NCBI GenBank assembly: GCA_035576005.1
Contig: DATLXH010000127.1
Location: 1-24,760 of the forward strand
Reading direction: 5' to 3'
DNA: 24,760 bases
Source: DATLXH01 sp035576005
GTDB taxonomy: Bacteria; Acidobacteriota; Thermoanaerobaculia; Gp7-AA8
Shown: piece after piece, positions 19,201-24,760 of the stretch
Numbering within the stretch: the stretch's first letter is position 1
Layout: every line of letters starts with the position of its first letter
Translations under genes and position numbers: made by a program
Notes under the pieces: model-generated
What the model was told of the DNA's origin: nothing
The model's input: only the letters and a program-made list of their open reading frames with translations
Database searches by the model: none

Positions 19201-22200
19201 CCGGGCAGATGGCGGAAGCGGAGCCGGAATCGCTGGCGCAGGCGCCGGTGGCAGCGTATCTCTGTACGCAAAACATCTATCGGTCGGCCCCCTGGCGCGA
19301 GTCACCGCCAACGGCGGAGATGATGATGCGACCGATCGCGCATCGCGCGGCGGTGGAGGGGGCCGGGTCGCACTTGTGGCCATGGCTCGTCTCGATGCCA
19401 GTGAAATTGCCTTGCAGATTCAAAGTCGCGGTGGTCGCAACGGCTCGGGGAGCGGCGGAGTCGGACGTGTTGATGGCGGCGCTGGAACGACATTCGTCAA
19501 GCGACCGAATCAACTCTCAGGCGAGTTGCTGATCTCTTCAGCCGATGAGCGCCTGATCGACCCAACCCAACAGGTTCGACCCACCATTCTCGGTTTCATC
19601 GGAAGCGGAATTTCCACACAGATTGGTCCAGCCTCTCTAACCGACAGCGCTCGCACCTTCGGTCGCGGCGTCGTTGGTGAAGAACTGATCCTCGGGTCCG
19701 ATCTGACGCGCTCGTTCACGGTGGTCGCCCTGTCCGCGGATGGCATGACGGTCTCCACCGATCCCGCTGATGGCGATCTCGTTGCCGCGGCAGGATCGAG
19801 CGCGCCGGCGATTTCGTATTCCGGGCTCTCGAAGTTTGATCGTGTCGAGCTCGGTAGACGGGCGTTGGCGCGATTCGATCATCGTCTTGCAGTGGGATCG
19901 GCCATCGATGATCGAACGAGTATCGTCACGGGCCCCGGGGCCGTGGCACTGCTATACGGGGACCGACCCACAGTGTCCCTGACAACGGTGCAGGCAGCGG
20001 GATCAGCACTCACGCGCGCCACCGATCTCCAGGGTAGCTACGATGCCGCGTCGCTCGCCGGCGTGGCCAGCGTGGCCATCAACTTCTCGCCCGTCACTCC
20101 GGATCGCATCGATCCCTTCTACGACTTCCCGACAGCGAAGAGCGCCCAGGCGTTGATCATTCCGGTCCCACCCACTGCATCGCTGGGCGCGGCAACGCTC
20201 CGTCTCGTGGTCACCGACCGTGCCGGACGTCGTGCCGAGAGCGCGACTGCTTCCTTCACCATCGTCGAAAACAGCTCACCGACAATTGACCGATTCGATG
20301 TCACGCCTTCGACTGCGGGCGTTTATCCGGGGACGAATCTCGCAGCTCTGATCTCGGCCGCGGATGACGTCGCCGTCAAGAGCATTTCGTTCAGCGCTCG
20401 CATTGGTAGTGGAGTGCCGGCGGTTGAGTCCCGGAGCGTGTCGCAAAAGGTCGTCGTCGATCAGGCCTTCAGCTTCGCGATTCCAGTCACCACGCCAGGC
20501 GGGTCGACTCTCGCTCTGGAGGCCTCCGCGAGTGATGCTTTCCCGGGTCGGGCAGCCACCACATCGACCCGGAGCGTGGCCATCCTCAGAGACTCCGTTG
20601 CTCCCGCAATCACCATCACCTCGCCTGCGCCGGAAGCGCTCTATCAGGAAGGCTCGGGCAACACCATCCCTGTGCGCGCAAGCGTCATCGATGCGGAAGT
20701 CGCGGTCAGGGAAGTCTATCTTCAGATCGATGGTGGATCGCGCATCGCCATGACGCGTGAGGGGAACAGCAATCTGTTCCGCGCGGACGTAACCATTCCG
20801 TCCGTCGATGGAAGCACGCCGGTCGCCAGACAGATTTCCGTGTCAGCTTCCGACTACGAAGGGAACAGCACAACCGCTCCAGCGGTAACGATCCGCATCC
20901 AGCCGCTCAACGACCCCAATGCGCCGGTCGTGTCGTGGCTCTGTCCGAGCGGAAGCCCGATGTATCCGCCCGGATACACGGCAAAACTGCGTATTCAGGC
21001 ACTGGGCAATGGTACCGGCAACGCCGCAAACGGAGTTCAGAAAGCCGAGTTGTTTGTCGATGGCAGTGCGAGCGCGATCGCGGCTACGGCGGTTCCCGGA
21101 GTGGCCAATCAGTACGAAGCTACGTACACCATCCCGCTCAGCGCGACTGGTGGAGCGCTCTTTTCCATCCGCGCCGTCGTTACCAATGTCGCAGGGGGAA
21201 CGAACGATGCGACGGTCAACGGCGCGATCGTCACGGGCCGCATCCTCACCACGGACACCACGATCGGGCCGGCTGACCCCACATACGAAGATCAAACAGT
21301 GATCGTGCAGAGCGGCACGACCACGATCTCAGGGAGTCATCGTTTTGCTCGACTGGTCGTGCTCGATGGAGTGGTGACGCATCCGCTGACCAGCGCGACG
21401 CTGATAGAGAGACTCGACCTTCGTGCAGCCGATGTTTACATCGCCTGTGCTGGCCGTATCGACGTGAGCGGTCGTGGCTTTGTGGGATCCGTGAACGGAT
21501 ACGGTATGACCTGGCCGAATACGACGACCGGGGGGAGCTACGCTTACGGTGGAGGAAGTCACGGCGGCCGTGGTGGCAGAAGCGGCAACCCCAGCACGAC
21601 GACCGATACGTCGGCGCTTACCTATGGCTCTCTTTACGATCCCAATACGCCGGGAGGAGCCAGTGGATACGCGACGGCCGACTGCCCGGGGTGCGGCGGC
21701 GGCGGGATCGTCCGGATTGCAGGAACGACTCTGCGGATCGACGGAAAGATCCTTGCCGATGGAGTATCACGCACCTACAGCTCAGGCGCAGGGGGAAGCA
21801 TCCGGCTCGATGCATCGCTCATCGCCGGAACGGGAGAGATCCGCGCCCGCGGCGGACTCAACGGGTACTCGTCGTCGGGCGGGGGGCGAATCGCACTCTG
21901 GTTCGGCGAGCTGACGCTGGATCGGGCGGGGATCTCTGCAAACGCAGGCTCTCATAACCCCGACAACGCCGGGGCAGCAGGAACGCTCTTCTTCAAGAGG
22001 ACCACCGCCGCCAACGGTGAGCTCACGATCGACAACGGAAGCGTGACCACCCGCAACCCGACCACTCTCACCAGTGTCGGTTTTCAGGTTGCGGCTGAGT
22101 CTTCTTCCACTGCCCTTCGAACCACGACCCCGCCATTCCCTGCGCCGGATCATCTCCGTGGAATCCGGGCTATTGTCGACAACAACCGCAGCGTCTCATG

Positions 22201-24760
22201 GCCGATCACGTCGAATAGCGTCGATACGATTCAGCTCGACACATCGAACGCACCTCTAACCGTCGGTGCCGGTCAGTCCTTCCGAGGCCTGTATAGGTTT
22301 GATGCCATCACTCTGCGGAATGCGAACCTCCAGGTTGCAGATCTCCTCGAGGTCATGAGTCCGATCATCAAGGACGCCGCGTCGTCGGTCGGCGGGAGTA
22401 ACCCCGGGCCTCCGCTGCTCGACGCCTCGCGAGTCTCGATCCAGCCGTCGGCACTCGGACCTTCGGTGGTTGGGACGATAGGCGCAGTCGTAGACAGCGA
22501 CAAGCCCATCACCATCATTGCAACCAACGCACGCAGCGCGGCAACGTTTACTGGTCGAGCCAACGATGACGGATCCTTCGCCGTTGGCCTGGAGGGTCAG
22601 GCAGGTGACTCCATCTCCATCAAGGCTCGTGACAGCAATCTCTTCCCCATGGATTCCAGCTCCGTCGTCGTCGGAACCCTCCCTTCGGTGACTGCTGCGC
22701 CTTCGCAGATCAGCAGTTCTGCCTGGACCACTGACACCAATTTTCGGTCTCGCATGCTCACTCGCGACGGAACGACTCTGGTTGTCGGCGGTTACCCGCT
22801 GAACAGCGAACCTGGTTCGGACAAGCTCGCCATACTCAGTCTCGTGAACCCGAGTACACCGATACTGAGCAGAACCGTTGCAATCGGCAAGGGAGCGATC
22901 CGCGATGTGGCAGCAGCGGATGGCTATGCATTCGTAGCGGCGAATACGCTCTCATCGGTGAGCCTGACAGACCCGGCAGGGACGGCTGCCTCTGCCAGCG
23001 ATGAAAGAGGAACTGAGGTCTCGCTGGCGGTGACGGGTGGGTATGCGTTTACCGGAGCGGATTGGTATGACGAAGGATGGCTGCGGGTGTACGACGTGTC
23101 GGTGCCGGCGAGCCCGCGGTACCTGCGCGAGCACCGGCCGCTCAACGGGCTGACGTATCGAGGACTCGTTGCGATGGGCAACGAGTACCTGATCGGGTTG
23201 ACGACGAACGTGGTTGGTGGACTGGAGCGGGACGTGGTGGTGATTGATCGGCGGGATGTGAACAATCTGGTCAGAGTTTCGGACCTCGCCATCCCCAACT
23301 TCCAGCCATTCCGCGGCCGTATCGACGGGACGATGCTCTATCTGGTCAGCCAGACCAGTCCGGAGATGGTGAGCGTCGATCTGAGCGATCCCCGTCTGCC
23401 GCGGATCGCTGCCAGGACCACTCTGTCCGCGGTTGCCGGTCAGGTCTCGATTGCAGCTCCCTACGCATTCGTAGCCAACAGGTCCACGGGACTTACTGCT
23501 GTCGACGTTTCTGTCGCAGGGTCGCCAGTTGTCAGTGGCTCCGCAGCCACTGGAGGGAGCGCGTTCGATGTAGCGCTGTCTGCAGGGTACGCATACGCAG
23601 CCAACGAGCAGGGACTGGCCGTCATCCCCGTCACCCTTCCGCCTCTCGTCGATGAGCGGAGAATCGCATTGTCGCTTCAGGGCACTCTGGTGACGGTGCG
23701 CGGAAGTGCACGGTCAGTTAGTGGTCAGGGACCACTCAGTGTGGAAGTAAAGAACGTGGCCAGCGGAGCGAGTGTCTCCGGAATTGCCGTGGCGTCGGAC
23801 GGAAGCTTCACGGCCAGTGTCGGGGGAGTGGCGGGAGAAAGACTGCTGCTCAAAGTCACAGACGGGGCCTCGCGCGTGACGTCGCTCACGTTGCTCGTGC
23901 CGTATGGATCGGCTGTGCGGAGCGTGCCGATCAGCACAATGATGGCAGCGGGCGACGCGGAGTTCCGTGCGCGAACGCTGGGACTCGAAGGCACGAGCCT
24001 CATCGTGGGAGGTTCGTACCCAGGATATGGAACGGCCGGATCGGACAAGCTTGTGATCTTCGACGTGGCCTCGGCCGGCACGCTGGTACAGAGGAGAACG
24101 GTTGCGGTAGGGAAGGGAGCGATCCGTGATGTGGCAGCAGCGAATGGCTACGCCTTCGTAGCGGCGAACACGCTCTCGTCGGTGAGCCTGACGGACCCGG
24201 CCGGTACGGTTGCTTCGGCCAGTGATCAGAATGGAACCGAGGTCTCGCTGGTGGTGGCGGGTGGATATGCGTTTACCGGAGCGGATTGGTATGACGAAGG
24301 ATGGCTGCGGGTGTACGACGTGTCGGTGCCAGCGAGCCCGCGGTACCTGCGAGAGCACCGGCCGATCTACGGGCTGACGTATCGAGGACTGGTTGCCATG
24401 GGCAACGAGTACCTGATCGGGTTGACGACGAACGTGGTTGGTGGGCTGGAGCGCGACGTGGTGGTGATCGACCGGCGGGATGTGAGCAACCTTGTCAGGG
24501 TGTCGGACCTGGCCATTCCAGGCTTCAGGCCCATCCGAGGAAAGACGATCGGATCGATGTTGTACGTGGGAGGAGAGGATGGAGGGTTGGCCATCGTCGA
24601 TCTGACGAATCCGCGAGCCCCGCAACTGGTCAAGGTCATCAAGACTCCTGGGAGCGCGCACGGAGTCGACCTTGCCGGAACGGTCGTGGCAGTGGCCGAT
24701 GGCGGGTCGGGCGTGAGCTTCGTGGATGCAGCGAGCGGAGCAGGAGCGCAGCTGACGGGC
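10295..24760 (+). CDS. Giant modular secreted surface protein (at least 4822 aa; 3' end outside window)
   Basis: One frame stays open from ATG 10295 to the last base. I checked the frame at about a dozen points and saw no stop. ATG 10295 gives a signal peptide (RVVAAVALVVSMLVPLPA, then SSEE); ATG 10220 in the same frame would add 25 residues and is an alternative. Neither has a good Shine-Dalgarno. Domains in order, by residue: about 25-500 beta-rich N-terminal region; about 500-710 an alpha/beta-like segment I cannot classify; about 910-2090 some nine carboxypeptidase-regulatory/Cna-B-like repeats (pattern G-x-V-x-G-x-V ... P-x-x-G-A-x-V ... D-x-x-G-x-F); about 2105 and 2229 two SbsA-type Ig domains (ISPAGNAANVPPDSSIRFTF); 2346-2770 Ig-like domains; 2776-3082 glycine-rich; Ig-like again; about 3650-3925 glycine-rich; from about 4050 two Ig plus LVIVD-propeller modules. 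Adhesion, surface-layer or matrix functions are inferred. No catalytic motif seen. Confidence 0.88.
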   Translation, partial: MRVVAAVALVVSMLVPLPASSEEIAKADLEIRGSTSSLTVVTISATTGIDIPVSIQTAFGGKQNDEVPFIEGTMAVAELTGPGLESPIRLETAPGRQFQIPGLSREGIYLLQNIRLMRRAEFLQSATPAVVSITVANVLQTKVRVRQLSPEELRARGITVDARNFDTFEYTFSFLVNGQTVEIPYFVNIDRTTRAVLPVANETPYALPPITAVKPPRWTPPTAIPTELVEDVPYTPRPSEVEGSGRPQFRPSIPAALIIPNSIGVMHQFFAVALTVTNGAPAGSSIELRSVNASLKTPVELRIARSNPAVSIGQSVPIVDASTGVTFLMAQATGEADWSVEGLRPGTHRMEVDIRAIYKSPGQPDLPLRAKVPATIVVHDPRFNITFSHPDTVRKNVEYSTFSFVTNQSPASQTIRISNLVPACSQSPGANVCRIDGTPESHDMTLKPGEMRAIEYRLRSGITGHVFATAGTVDGEGITAFVQLTMVVSESGIPLSPATLVLPHYAKFLDPGFLSDQLQLLGLGYSVATAPVNQTTAKFPRVIRSDVFQRAADLARAGQRIFIGADTASTFFHLALDLLGNGAGNDLAEWDELRRTENAGRGSEASLARQIERATLPDSASFDSFLDRFASVTAHRDGYLAVAAYGPAGTTARPYAVSLRSLAGRRMDIPDDAAAGWLRQIPYAQLSSLRSVDRLVTGELALAGRFQNTSQTPRATLDAIVTASVSGPLTIDVAYPSAAAGATMRARFLVTASTGDVFTVRVEAGANELRLMSAAGAIVSTAQARSVAAEPLRVVAARQDLHLDSEGHRVSVLFNRPVRVEAGASLANKFQAQINVNRDGLVYNGPRAISGAALQEDGRIANLNFDHALSQNATYSLIVAPLIDPLSGATASFLAPVVPTIDNSAPAGLVYGKVLKGDNSPIPGAQVILTAGARQYDLSRSSDASFLFEHVARDIDNGKSGAYELRAVTSDGKSTRLEGAVRLPGKVHYVNLVFLGRGTAEGTVRYDNGAPVPNARVTAGSTLFDQFRQATTDASGSYRISDLPVGPLTFSATDGSGNVSYAAAEVRTAGELIRQDLSIYRRPFPGTGTVRGIVRRSDTNGVVTGARVAVYSQGYGISETFSDAAGRFELTKIPSGFVRVQAAEWTVSRESVVVDLDLAPDQVRDNLILTLRVYAGDPLTAIEGIVKSEDPAFPGDPSRYRNVAGAVVKISGMLAVTADLNGRYVYSSVPASFAGRKIEAYDPSSRSVGASILPALDPAAANNVPIFIRTSDGGGTGTIRVLLLSAAGSAVSGFRVIEPGYPPQVLLEKGSGVYELAAVRVGQTVEIWAVAGPAAFGDQYATGTARVEFNGQVSSLVLRLPGQGIARVALRSDIDLIGEVKLSYQAWDEAEQSTTPKETVVSTNQNGQAGFATFSNVPSLANFTVQSLHPVYGYASQSGKLAFDGDIATITLQLNRLSTIRGTVYAIDGRTPIPGATVRLSDGRQDQGTFTTLPDGTFTFRNVAAGSSFQIVADVTQSGIYRTGFAQGVTPGSGGPIDSVAVVLRQQGSVEGRVVYTGFKVFDPANSANNIADDTPADLSDNAPVPLAKFYLRELDFPRRSFGDSREPLTADIDGRFALSNLFAGSLRVTGWAAGNQELRGDWQGAIQQEGERITTAWVAVGMAGFGPVVITVVDPNAQNAPVENAEVTIFRNRSAFDLATTDAAGAVRFEGIPADSYTVSAYSKRLGKSGSGSTTVVAGSGASLQIVLLFSGEVSGTLTDPEAGGRAVPGVDVTLSATSYETRATTTTAGGFLFGGVREGSFRLAAREPLSNRIATATRRLTQADPRPVVNLQLEPTETLHVTAFLPADNGTASSSLVPLTTIHVTQRCSSSCYYDRELQGNAFQLPGLFRNSSYTIDLKEVGGDERAVRFVGSFPKGSAADAVRLVLPAFGTVEARVTQGAAPAGNSKVTATAGNRSVTAYTDSSGVVTLRGLPLGAVSVTAVSIDGAFSGTAIANVTSQSTPAVVSLALGSYAGVTGLVEAEAGSGQPSVGTRVVASWGSSSSQQLTDATGRFTFQGIATIPGQNVIVSLVYIGPDEVTVGARQTVSLSSPVVINVPKVKLDATLPQLLTISPAGNAANVPPDSSIRFTFSEPIDSAHISPSRFQLSPAGGNTQVAGTFSSFSEPSGTFVVIFTPVPPSAAQQAAGQRYPLASNTLYRIVVSGDVADVTGNRLPAARGSSFTTTDYIGPKVVKVTPATDTPLQPATTFEIRFNKAIDASAFSAGGAGQIRLYRISEPGSTGTVIEEKAGRGYTDSTGFSLLFGPNDPIAPESFYRLTFSGVRDSSGNVLEPQTLHFFSFDQTKPFVNLVSPVPATFALVSGVEYILGTDIRNGSVSGTPATDVARVDFFRVEGVAQTLLASATAPPFSYRFVGPDVPEAGGSLQLRAVAIDRSGNIGNPATMSWSVVPNRPPQTVSLTVMPSSATYAGKRINAAVTFTDEGTLITVQTDLQATQTDGTAYSKSFTKQLTRATVDAPWPPASFDFDLPPTLREESSVTLSTTVTDVRGQRGTASSAIVIAADRTSPVILSMLPAAETRYRIGDRFRIETVVRDEGAGVASVSFNFDGQTIVVPAASATAGTEPGSFKFTTAEITTPAKNLDTRVAIVVTAADYRGNLTSRTAEVIYAGVNDPSVPRATWACPLEHAIWPASQPAFRATLRVRATDDIAITGVKFRVPGVTEPIAGVRAGATDIYEATVTIATGPAGTSLSFAAIVSDADATHNVEVVIPVNLVEAELVIDERIQAVTSVELASFTGKNVLVRGAAARLVLHVPLTLKNLMLLDGARAETLASTTTTEQKLNLTVTGSTYIDCDSSIDVSAKGYLGGWGLNSDGSGTRNQDARGRSGGNSVTGGAGHGSSGSHAGLGGESVDATNRVYGSIQTPSDPGAGGGGAGGCCENGAPGGGVVSLTGGTLVADLSRIIVAGAIRADGGSGAGIAGAGAGGSVSLYAKHLSVGPLARVTANGGDDDATDRASRGGGGGRVALVAMARLDASEIALQIQSRGGRNGSGSGGVGRVDGGAGTTFVKRPNQLSGELLISSADERLIDPTQQVRPTILGFIGSGISTQIGPASLTDSARTFGRGVVGEELILGSDLTRSFTVVALSADGMTVSTDPADGDLVAAAGSSAPAISYSGLSKFDRVELGRRALARFDHRLAVGSAIDDRTSIVTGPGAVALLYGDRPTVSLTTVQAAGSALTRATDLQGSYDAASLAGVASVAINFSPVTPDRIDPFYDFPTAKSAQALIIPVPPTASLGAATLRLVVTDRAGRRAESATASFTIVENSSPTIDRFDVTPSTAGVYPGTNLAALISAADDVAVKSISFSARIGSGVPAVESRSVSQKVVVDQAFSFAIPVTTPGGSTLALEASASDAFPGRAATTSTRSVAILRDSVAPAITITSPAPEALYQEGSGNTIPVRASVIDAEVAVREVYLQIDGGSRIAMTREGNSNLFRADVTIPSVDGSTPVARQISVSASDYEGNSTTAPAVTIRIQPLNDPNAPVVSWLCPSGSPMYPPGYTAKLRIQALGNGTGNAANGVQKAELFVDGSASAIAATAVPGVANQYEATYTIPLSATGGALFSIRAVVTNVAGGTNDATVNGAIVTGRILTTDTTIGPADPTYEDQTVIVQSGTTTISGSHRFARLVVLDGVVTHPLTSATLIERLDLRAADVYIACAGRIDVSGRGFVGSVNGYGMTWPNTTTGGSYAYGGGSHGGRGGRSGNPSTTTDTSALTYGSLYDPNTPGGASGYATADCPGCGGGGIVRIAGTTLRIDGKILADGVSRTYSSGAGGSIRLDASLIAGTGEIRARGGLNGYSSSGGGRIALWFGELTLDRAGISANAGSHNPDNAGAAGTLFFKRTTAANGELTIDNGSVTTRNPTTLTSVGFQVAAESSSTALRTTTPPFPAPDHLRGIRAIVDNNRSVSWPITSNSVDTIQLDTSNAPLTVGAGQSFRGLYRFDAITLRNANLQVADLLEVMSPIIKDAASSVGGSNPGPPLLDASRVSIQPSALGPSVVGTIGAVVDSDKPITIIATNARSAATFTGRANDDGSFAVGLEGQAGDSISIKARDSNLFPMDSSSVVVGTLPSVTAAPSQISSSAWTTDTNFRSRMLTRDGTTLVVGGYPLNSEPGSDKLAILSLVNPSTPILSRTVAIGKGAIRDVAAADGYAFVAANTLSSVSLTDPAGTAASASDERGTEVSLAVTGGYAFTGADWYDEGWLRVYDVSVPASPRYLREHRPLNGLTYRGLVAMGNEYLIGLTTNVVGGLERDVVVIDRRDVNNLVRVSDLAIPNFQPFRGRIDGTMLYLVSQTSPEMVSVDLSDPRLPRIAARTTLSAVAGQVSIAAPYAFVANRSTGLTAVDVSVAGSPVVSGSAATGGSAFDVALSAGYAYAANEQGLAVIPVTLPPLVDERRIALSLQGTLVTVRGSARSVSGQGPLSVEVKNVASGASVSGIAVASDGSFTASVGGVAGERLLLKVTDGASRVTSLTLLVPYGSAVRSVPISTMMAAGDAEFRARTLGLEGTSLIVGGSYPGYGTAGSDKLVIFDVASAGTLVQRRTVAVGKGAIRDVAAANGYAFVAANTLSSVSLTDPAGTVASASDQNGTEVSLVVAGGYAFTGADWYDEGWLRVYDVSVPASPRYLREHRPIYGLTYRGLVAMGNEYLIGLTTNVVGGLERDVVVIDRRDVSNLVRVSDLAIPGFRPIRGKTIGSMLYVGGEDGGLAIVDLTNPRAPQLVKVIKTPGSAHGVDLAGTVVAVADGGSGVSFVDAASGAGAQLTG
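18305..19540 (+). repeat. 867-residue super-module inside the giant gene, copy 1 (Ig-like plus glycine-rich part)
   Basis: It begins with an Ig-like domain marked NDPSVP...W-A-C-P at 18308 and continues into a segment with a beta-helix-like rhythm (S-S-I-D-V-S-A-K-G-Y). A glycine-rich stretch around 18880-19480 follows, containing CC at 19106-19111 and GGGGGGRVAL. The equivalent landmarks return 2601 nt downstream. Similarity is at protein level only, so the duplication is old. Confidence 0.65.
20906..22060 (+). repeat. 867-residue super-module inside the giant gene, copy 2
   Basis: The Ig-like domain starts at NDPNAP...W-L-C-P (20909), exactly 2601 nt after the copy-1 landmark and in the same frame. 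A beta-helix-like segment (GRIDVSGRGF) and a glycine-rich region at about 21460-21900 follow, with CPGC at 21683-21694 and SSGGGRIALW. Order and motifs match copy 1. Confidence 0.65.
22447..23670 (+). repeat. 408-residue Ig plus LVIVD-propeller module, copy 1
   Basis: The module opens with an Ig-like strand pattern ending in DDGSF...V-x-G-x-x-G (about 22447-22690). A beta-propeller with blades such as GYAFVAANTLSSVSL, GYAFTGADW and AIVD/VVVID-type edges (about 22720-23640) follows. It aligns with copy 2 at a constant offset of 1224 nt. Confidence 0.75.
22891..23295 (+). repeat. Highly similar DNA patch, copy 1
   Basis: This part aligns to 24115-24519 without indels. By hand I count about 39 differences over about 405 nt, close to 90% identity. 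Bases 23042-23106 are identical to 24266-24330 (65 nt). The flanking parts of the modules are much less similar. Confidence 0.85.
23671..24760 (+). repeat. 408-residue Ig plus LVIVD-propeller module, copy 2 (cut by window end)
   Basis: Same order as copy 1: an Ig-like part with SDGSF...VGGVAG (about 23671-23930), then propeller blades with LVIFD, VVVIDRRD and LAIVDLTNP. These edges match the LVIVD-repeat consensus well. The module continues past the window. Confidence 0.75.
24115..24519 (+). repeat. Highly similar DNA patch, copy 2
   Basis: Partner of 22891-23295, at an offset of 1224 nt. Identity falls off on both sides while the protein modules stay in register. Confidence 0.85.

Noticed and set aside
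18880..21900. Glycine-rich blocks as PE_PGRS, collagen-like or silk-like proteins
   Set aside because: No regular G-x-y triplets and no PE domain. The glycine runs are interrupted by beta-strand segments, fitting loops on a beta-helix better.
23714..24661. 315-codon minus-strand open frame (and others at 12422-13258, 13973-14581, 16268-16864)
   Set aside because: Shadow of the giant gene. Its apparent internal repeats are just the antisense of the duplicated propeller modules.
22447..24760. Tandem repeats near the end as a CRISPR or mobile element
   Set aside because: The repeats are long, in frame, coding and lie within one gene, with no spacers, terminal inverted repeats or transposase.

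Overview
The window is GC-rich bacterial chromosomal DNA in which every credible gene lies on the + strand. The gene families fit an Acidobacteriota-like organism (inference). The clues are a membrane PknB-type kinase fused to a PD40 propeller, a sulfatase-fold/TPR lipoprotein, a secreted Asp-box propeller protein, and a giant surface protein built from carboxypeptidase-regulatory, Ig-like, glycine-rich and LVIVD-type modules. I see no rRNA, tRNA, CRISPR array, transposase or phage gene.

Layout. 1-346 is the 3' end of a gene whose last 114 residues almost repeat the C-terminus of the next gene. 759-3542 is that next gene, a secreted 927-residue protein with about eleven Asp-box repeats. Both stop codons are followed by closely related long hairpins, so the duplication runs past the genes. 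3626-3874 is a small two-helix membrane protein. 3927-6110 is an exported alkaline-phosphatase-superfamily (sulfatase-like) enzyme with TPRs. It has Thr where true sulfatases have the Cys or Ser that becomes formylglycine. A GC hairpin encloses its stop codon. 6162-8814 is a Ser/Thr kinase/TM/PD40 sensor gene split by a frameshift near 7560. 8815-9377 is non-coding and carries a REP-like palindrome.

9378-10214 encodes a secreted 278-residue protein of unknown function. Just downstream, one uninterrupted reading frame runs from 10295 off the end of the window (at least 4822 codons). It starts with a signal peptide. After it come an N-terminal region with an unclassified alpha/beta-like segment, about nine carboxypeptidase-regulatory-like repeats, two SbsA-type Ig domains, and two copies of an 867-residue super-module (Ig-like domains plus a glycine-rich, probably beta-helical segment). 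The C-terminal part has two copies of a 408-residue Ig plus LVIVD-propeller module. A roughly 400-bp patch inside the second pair is about 90% identical at DNA level.

Functional picture (inference): the window is dominated by exported and envelope proteins. The last two genes are probably co-transcribed and may act together at the cell surface. The kinase could sense envelope state through its propeller if its frame is intact in the living cell. The giant modular protein is the most unusual object here.
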